A stretch of DNA of 20,095 bases from Mnemiopsis leidyi (Eukaryota > Ctenophora > Tentaculata > Lobata > Bolinopsidae). The notes below the pieces were generated by a model. The model was not told where the DNA came from. It made no database searches and saw nothing but the letters and a program-made list of their open reading frames with translations. The stretch is from the NCBI GenBank assembly GCA_000226015.1, contig JH154555.1:1-20095 (forward strand), given 5' to 3'. Shown one piece after another: positions 16,448 to 20,095 of the stretch. Position 1 is the stretch's first letter. Each line of letters begins with the position of its first letter. Position numbers and translations under genes: made by a program.

Positions 16448-19400
16448 TTACTGTGCGTCCACCACAGTACTGAGGTCGATGTCGATAGGGAAGACGTTAG
16501 CCTTGTCAGAGATAGCCGCCGCTTCCTCGTAGTAAGCTAGTAACACTTTCGTCCACTTTTCTAGCTGCTCTGTCAGATCTTGTACTGCAAATATTGGGCC
16601 AGTTTATAGAAGGAGAAATTTAAAAGAGCATGGGTATTATAACTGTAAAGAATCTACATTGGATTTTATTTCTTGAAAATTGAACCTTAAGTTAGCGGTC
16701 ATTTTTAGAATATTTTCAAAGCGAGAAGAGGAATAGTTTTACTTTTGTAACATGTTGCATCAATCCTACCATGTTTTGAGTTGAGGAGTTGCAGTTTAAC
16801 TCTGACGTCACTACGTAACTGGAGGAAGTACGCACGAGCTTGTGCGCGACAGCGCAGCACCACTCTGTACTCGTAGTTGCCTTCTTCCACACGGGGTAAG
16901 GGGTCGTCTAACGACTGGAATATTATTAGGGATTAATTAAACTGGTTGACAAAGTTAAAATATTGAGAAAGTGTTACATTCTCAACAAATAAGTAAAAAA
17001 CGACGGCTGACTTAAGTCCGATCTTAAAAACATATCTATATTATATCTAGAGTCTTAAAGTTGAGCAAAACGTACGTTAAATGTGTATTCCTCATCGTCC
17101 ATCTCCTTAATCTTGAGACAATACGCCAGATATTCGAACTTGGCGTTAGCGTACTTCTTGATAGTCAGCCTCATGTCAGGCACTGCCTTGTGTAGATATG
17201 TTCCTAACTTGTTCATTATCTGGCGGGAAATGTATGGGGTGTTAAAAGTTACCACGACTTCTCGAGAATTGAAGGATTCACATTTTTCAATTTATTTCAT
17301 TAGGCTTTTGGAGTAGGGAATAAAGAGTACTGTTAACAAATTTGTACAGTTAGGAAACTGCTAAGATAAAAAGTGCCGTCCCCAGTTGTTAACAAACGAC
17401 ATACCGGAGCTGCTTTCTTCTGGAATTCAGTGCCGGCCCTGTGATAGTTCCTGTGCGCGTCCGCGAAGATCGTGAACGCTTCGTTAGCTGCAAACTTCTC
17501 ACGAACAGCTATCTGCGAAAACAGATCACCCATACCTGGGTAACATTTTGTTAAATTATTTAACAGGGAGAGTGTTTAAATTTTTCTAGAACACGAGGCC
17601 TTAAAATGGGTCATATAATTTGGTAGAACATGTTCTCTATATTCAAACTCTAGCCAGTAATGCATGTACATACAATTTCTGTAGGAGGAGGGGGGTTAGA
17701 ATGGCACGATTTTTTGACTTTTTAGACTACGTCAGTGTGTCATGGTCAAATGACCGTGACCATGGTCAATTTTTTACTGTGGTCAAATGGTCAAGCATTT
17801 TGACCATTGACCATGGGGAAAATTCCAGGGAGTTATTTTCAATGCCTTACCCCCGCCCCTCCTTTGAACAGAGAAGTTATCAATAGATATTTTAAATTAT
17901 AACAGGTAATGTAAAGGTTTGATAGTAACATAAAAAAAATAAAGTTGTAAATTCACCTTTGTAAACTCCACACATTGCATTGAAATCCAGGAGTAGATAA
18001 TGAGATCTGACTATCATCTCTAAAAAATATCTCAGTAAATTAATGAGTAGATCTTATCAAATTAGCTAGTTACCTTTATAAGGTGAACAGTGGTCGGCTC
18101 GTTTTTCGTCGAAGTCGAACAGTTTCAAGTACTCGGTCATGAGAGTCAGAAGTTCTGTCAGGATGTAGTCAGTTTTAGTCAGCTTGTAGTCTATGAGACT
18201 CATTTTGTAGTTGATGATAGTCAGTTGAACGGTTAGGTATCACAGTAAGTTATAACTCAGATTAATATTTTAATGGTAGTGAATACTTTTAAGGTAACCT
18301 ACCTTTGTAAAATTTAGCATTTCTCTCGAATTCCTCCAGCTTCTTAGCGAGATCATCTGAAAAAGATATTAACAATATTACTTCTCGTTTGCTCATACAA
18401 ATATCAAAACCATTAACCAGCAGAAATTCTAGTCAAAAGTCGAATCTCAACAAATTAGATTTATCATTGAACTTCCTACATCTTAAGTTTAAGGGTTGTC
18501 CATTCGGTAATCTTGAAGTTAACAACGTCGCTTAACCTAACAAGTGAGAAGTGACGTCACAGCACGTGTGGGAAGTAGTACTACCGACCTACCGTTACAC
18601 AGTACCGCGCGGGTAAGTCCTAGTTTATCAGCAGTTCCACTTGACATACGCTCGATACACTTGTGTTTTACCTTCTTCATCACTGAAAGTATGGAGAGGA
18701 TTCAAGAATTGTGAGCATGACCGAAATATGATAACATGTGATTGGTATTCGGTATTTTGTGGGAAATGATTAAAGTAAGGACGGTAGAAGAGCATTGTGG
18801 TGAGGGTAGCTTGATTTAAGCTAGTAAGCGATGAGAATTTAATTGTCGGTTGCCAGACAACTCTATAATTTGATTAACTTTCTGTGGTTTTGTCATGACT
18901 ATAGGCCGCGAAATCACTGCAGATTGTGTATAAACGTAATTAAAGTAACAGTTAGTAGCAGAGGTCTGCAGTATGTGAATCAGGAGCTAACTATATTACC
19001 TATGTGAGTTCTAAAACTTGAAGTTTTTCCACGTGATTCAGTGCAGTATAATACACAGTACACAGTACACAGGCTACACAGCATACTGATTCTAACATGA
19101 TTCACAGCTAAACACAAATTCAACCACCAAGCTGGAGAAGGTGAATAAGGCTTCACTTTACGGTATAAAGTTTCAGATACTTCTCTCTGCAGAACATATG
19201 CCACGCTTACTAAAAGAAGTAGTGATACAGTGCACCGTTAACTAGTGGTTGCTGTGAGTGTATGGAAATGTAGGAATGACGTGTAGAAGGGGGAGTGTAA
19301 GTGTGTTTAATATTACCCATATCCAGCCCTTTAGCTTCCTTGAAGTGGTTTGTATCGGTCGTCAGTTTTCCGTATGTAAACGTCACGTCCCCCTAAGACA

Positions 19401-19874
19401 TGTATGTATATTACTTTTCACCGCTTTAGGAGTTGCTGGATAAATCGCTACAAAAATTGAAAGTGGTTCAGATTTGAAAAGACAACTTAATTCGAATCAA
19501 GTGTCGAAGGTTTAATGTATATAATACAAAACTGAATCGAACCCTGTTTGCTGTTGTTCCGACTCAAATTTCATAGATTACAAATTCATTAGCAACAATG
19601 GTAAAATACGGGAGCACCAAGCAGGAAAATTGGTTAAAGCATGCTACATTCTACAGCATACGAAAGTGTTTGCGGCATTTGAGACATTTAATTTCAGCGA
19701 TTTCTGCAAATAAAACATTTTTTAACAAATATAAAAGGAACATACATCGATACGCTGGATGAACTTGGCGGCTTGTACTTTAGTCATTCCTTTGAGACTT
19801 CGACCGTTAACTGCAACAAGCTCATCCCCAGCTTGTAGAGTTCCTTCCTTCCATGCGGGGGTGTTCTCAAACAC
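16448..19874 (-). CDS. PICK1: PICK1, PDZ and BAR domain protein (3' nine exons; 5' end outside window)
   Basis: Adaptor that binds receptor and transporter C-termini through its PDZ domain and curved membranes through its BAR domain. Exons in transcript order: 19746-19874, 19114-19186, 18593-18682, 18303-18356, 17957-18019, 17405-17535, 17076-17219, 16770-16914, 16448-16584. They join in phase to 321 residues plus stop. Diagnostic segments: VFENTPAWKEG and GDELVAVNGRSLKG (second half of the PDZ); KKVKHK and MSSGTAD (linker); LAKKLEEFERNAKFYK, FADAHRNY, RLTIKKY, KFEYLAYCLKIKEMDDEEY, GNYEYRVVLRCR (BAR). It ends FPIDIDLSTVVDAQ, so the acidic tail of about 40 residues in human PICK1 is absent. 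The N-terminus and the PDZ carboxylate-binding loop lie right of the window. The GTTTAG donor of the 19114-19186 exon is weak but gives the family length. Confidence 0.93.
17744..17816. repeat. Cluster of eight GGTCA/TGACC half-sites with nested inverted repeats in a PICK1 intron
   Basis: GGTCA at 17744, 17764, 17781 and 17789; TGACC at 17751, 17757, 17801 and 17808. CCATGGTCAAT (17760-17770) is the exact reverse complement of 17806-17816, and TGGTCAAATGGTCAA nearly pairs with TTTGACCATTGACCA inside it. It lies in the 421-base intron 17536-17956, which holds no exon. The open plus-strand frame across it is not a gene. Confidence 0.85.
18074..18190 (-). other. Candidate alternative or cassette exon in the PICK1 BAR region
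   Basis: Between the exons at 18303-18356 and 17957-18019 there is a further open minus-strand stretch. It starts after an AG at 18191 (or, shorter, at 18154 after GACAG) and ends with TATAAAG/GTAACT at 18074. Both versions (117 or 81 bases) are multiples of three and enter and leave in the same phase as their neighbours. It encodes a helix-like segment (ELLTLMTEYLKLF) and ends PYK, while the two neighbouring exons end FYK and VYK. Family length is met without it, so it is optional, alternative, or chance. The DNA is partly AGTCAG-rich, which weakens the case. Confidence 0.35.
18683..19113 (-). other. PICK1 intron, nothing further seen
   Basis: A 431-base intron between the exons at 19114-19186 and 18593-18682. 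No extra exon or notable repeat found. Confidence 0.6.
19187..19745 (-). other. PICK1 intron, nothing further seen
   Basis: A 559-base intron. Short open frames on the plus strand (19258-19443) are not supported by any motif. Confidence 0.6.
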
Positions 19875-20095
19875 CTGGCAAGGTGCAGGTCAGAGTGTTA
19901 AGTACAACTTACTATTGCAGTTCAATTATAGATTGATATCAGAGTTCTTAGGGAGCTTAGTATATTTTGTATCACATGACAGTGCTACTCAGAATTGATT
20001 GAACAAATCTACTGTCTAGCTTCTCCTTGAAAAAAAAATTCCGATATTCCTCCAAGAGGTTCCCTCTATATTTTTTAACTTTACTTGCTCATTTT

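Overview
The window reads as nuclear DNA of an invertebrate animal. The genes are split into many short exons by GT-AG introns of roughly 100 to 560 bases, the intergenic DNA is AT-rich and full of short tandem repeats, and the recognisable proteins (ATG16L1, PICK1, a PALB2-like protein, a Ly6/uPAR protein) are metazoan. The phylum cannot be told from sequence alone.

Layout from left to right. Bases 1-94 are a GTCA microsatellite. Bases 95-5200 are mostly intergenic or intronic. They hold one well-bounded small exon of an unidentified minus-strand gene (226-287), a less certain exon (5085-5177), a cluster of hairpin-forming 14-mers (3061-3857), and a GC-richer block (about 4560-5230). A near-perfect hairpin lies at 5328-5438. 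The minus-strand gene for ATG16L1 occupies 6046-10874. I could rebuild it completely as 13 exons with consistent phases, giving 574 residues. A 30-bp minisatellite lies directly upstream of its start (about 10920-11400). A single-exon Ly6-like gene on the plus strand (12668-13126) converges on a two-exon minus-strand gene (13296-14678), whose 394-residue product looks like a very compact PALB2. The minus-strand gene for PICK1 fills 16448-19874 and runs off the right end, so its first exon or exons are missing.

The genes do not form an operon or an obvious pathway. ATG16L1 is the scaffold of the ATG12-ATG5 complex for LC3 lipidation. PALB2 bridges BRCA1 and BRCA2 in homologous recombination. 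PICK1 is a PDZ-BAR trafficking adaptor. Ly6 proteins are extracellular three-finger proteins.

Most worth a second look: nine CACGTG E-boxes at exact 18-bp spacing in ATG16L1 intron 3, next to a 3' splice site; the compact PALB2-like protein; start-stop (ATG-TGA) elements repeated in the minisatellite upstream of ATG16L1; a possible in-frame alternative exon in the PICK1 BAR domain; and the hairpin at 5328-5438. All exon boundaries were assigned by eye from splice signals, reading-frame phase and remembered family sequences. No search was run.
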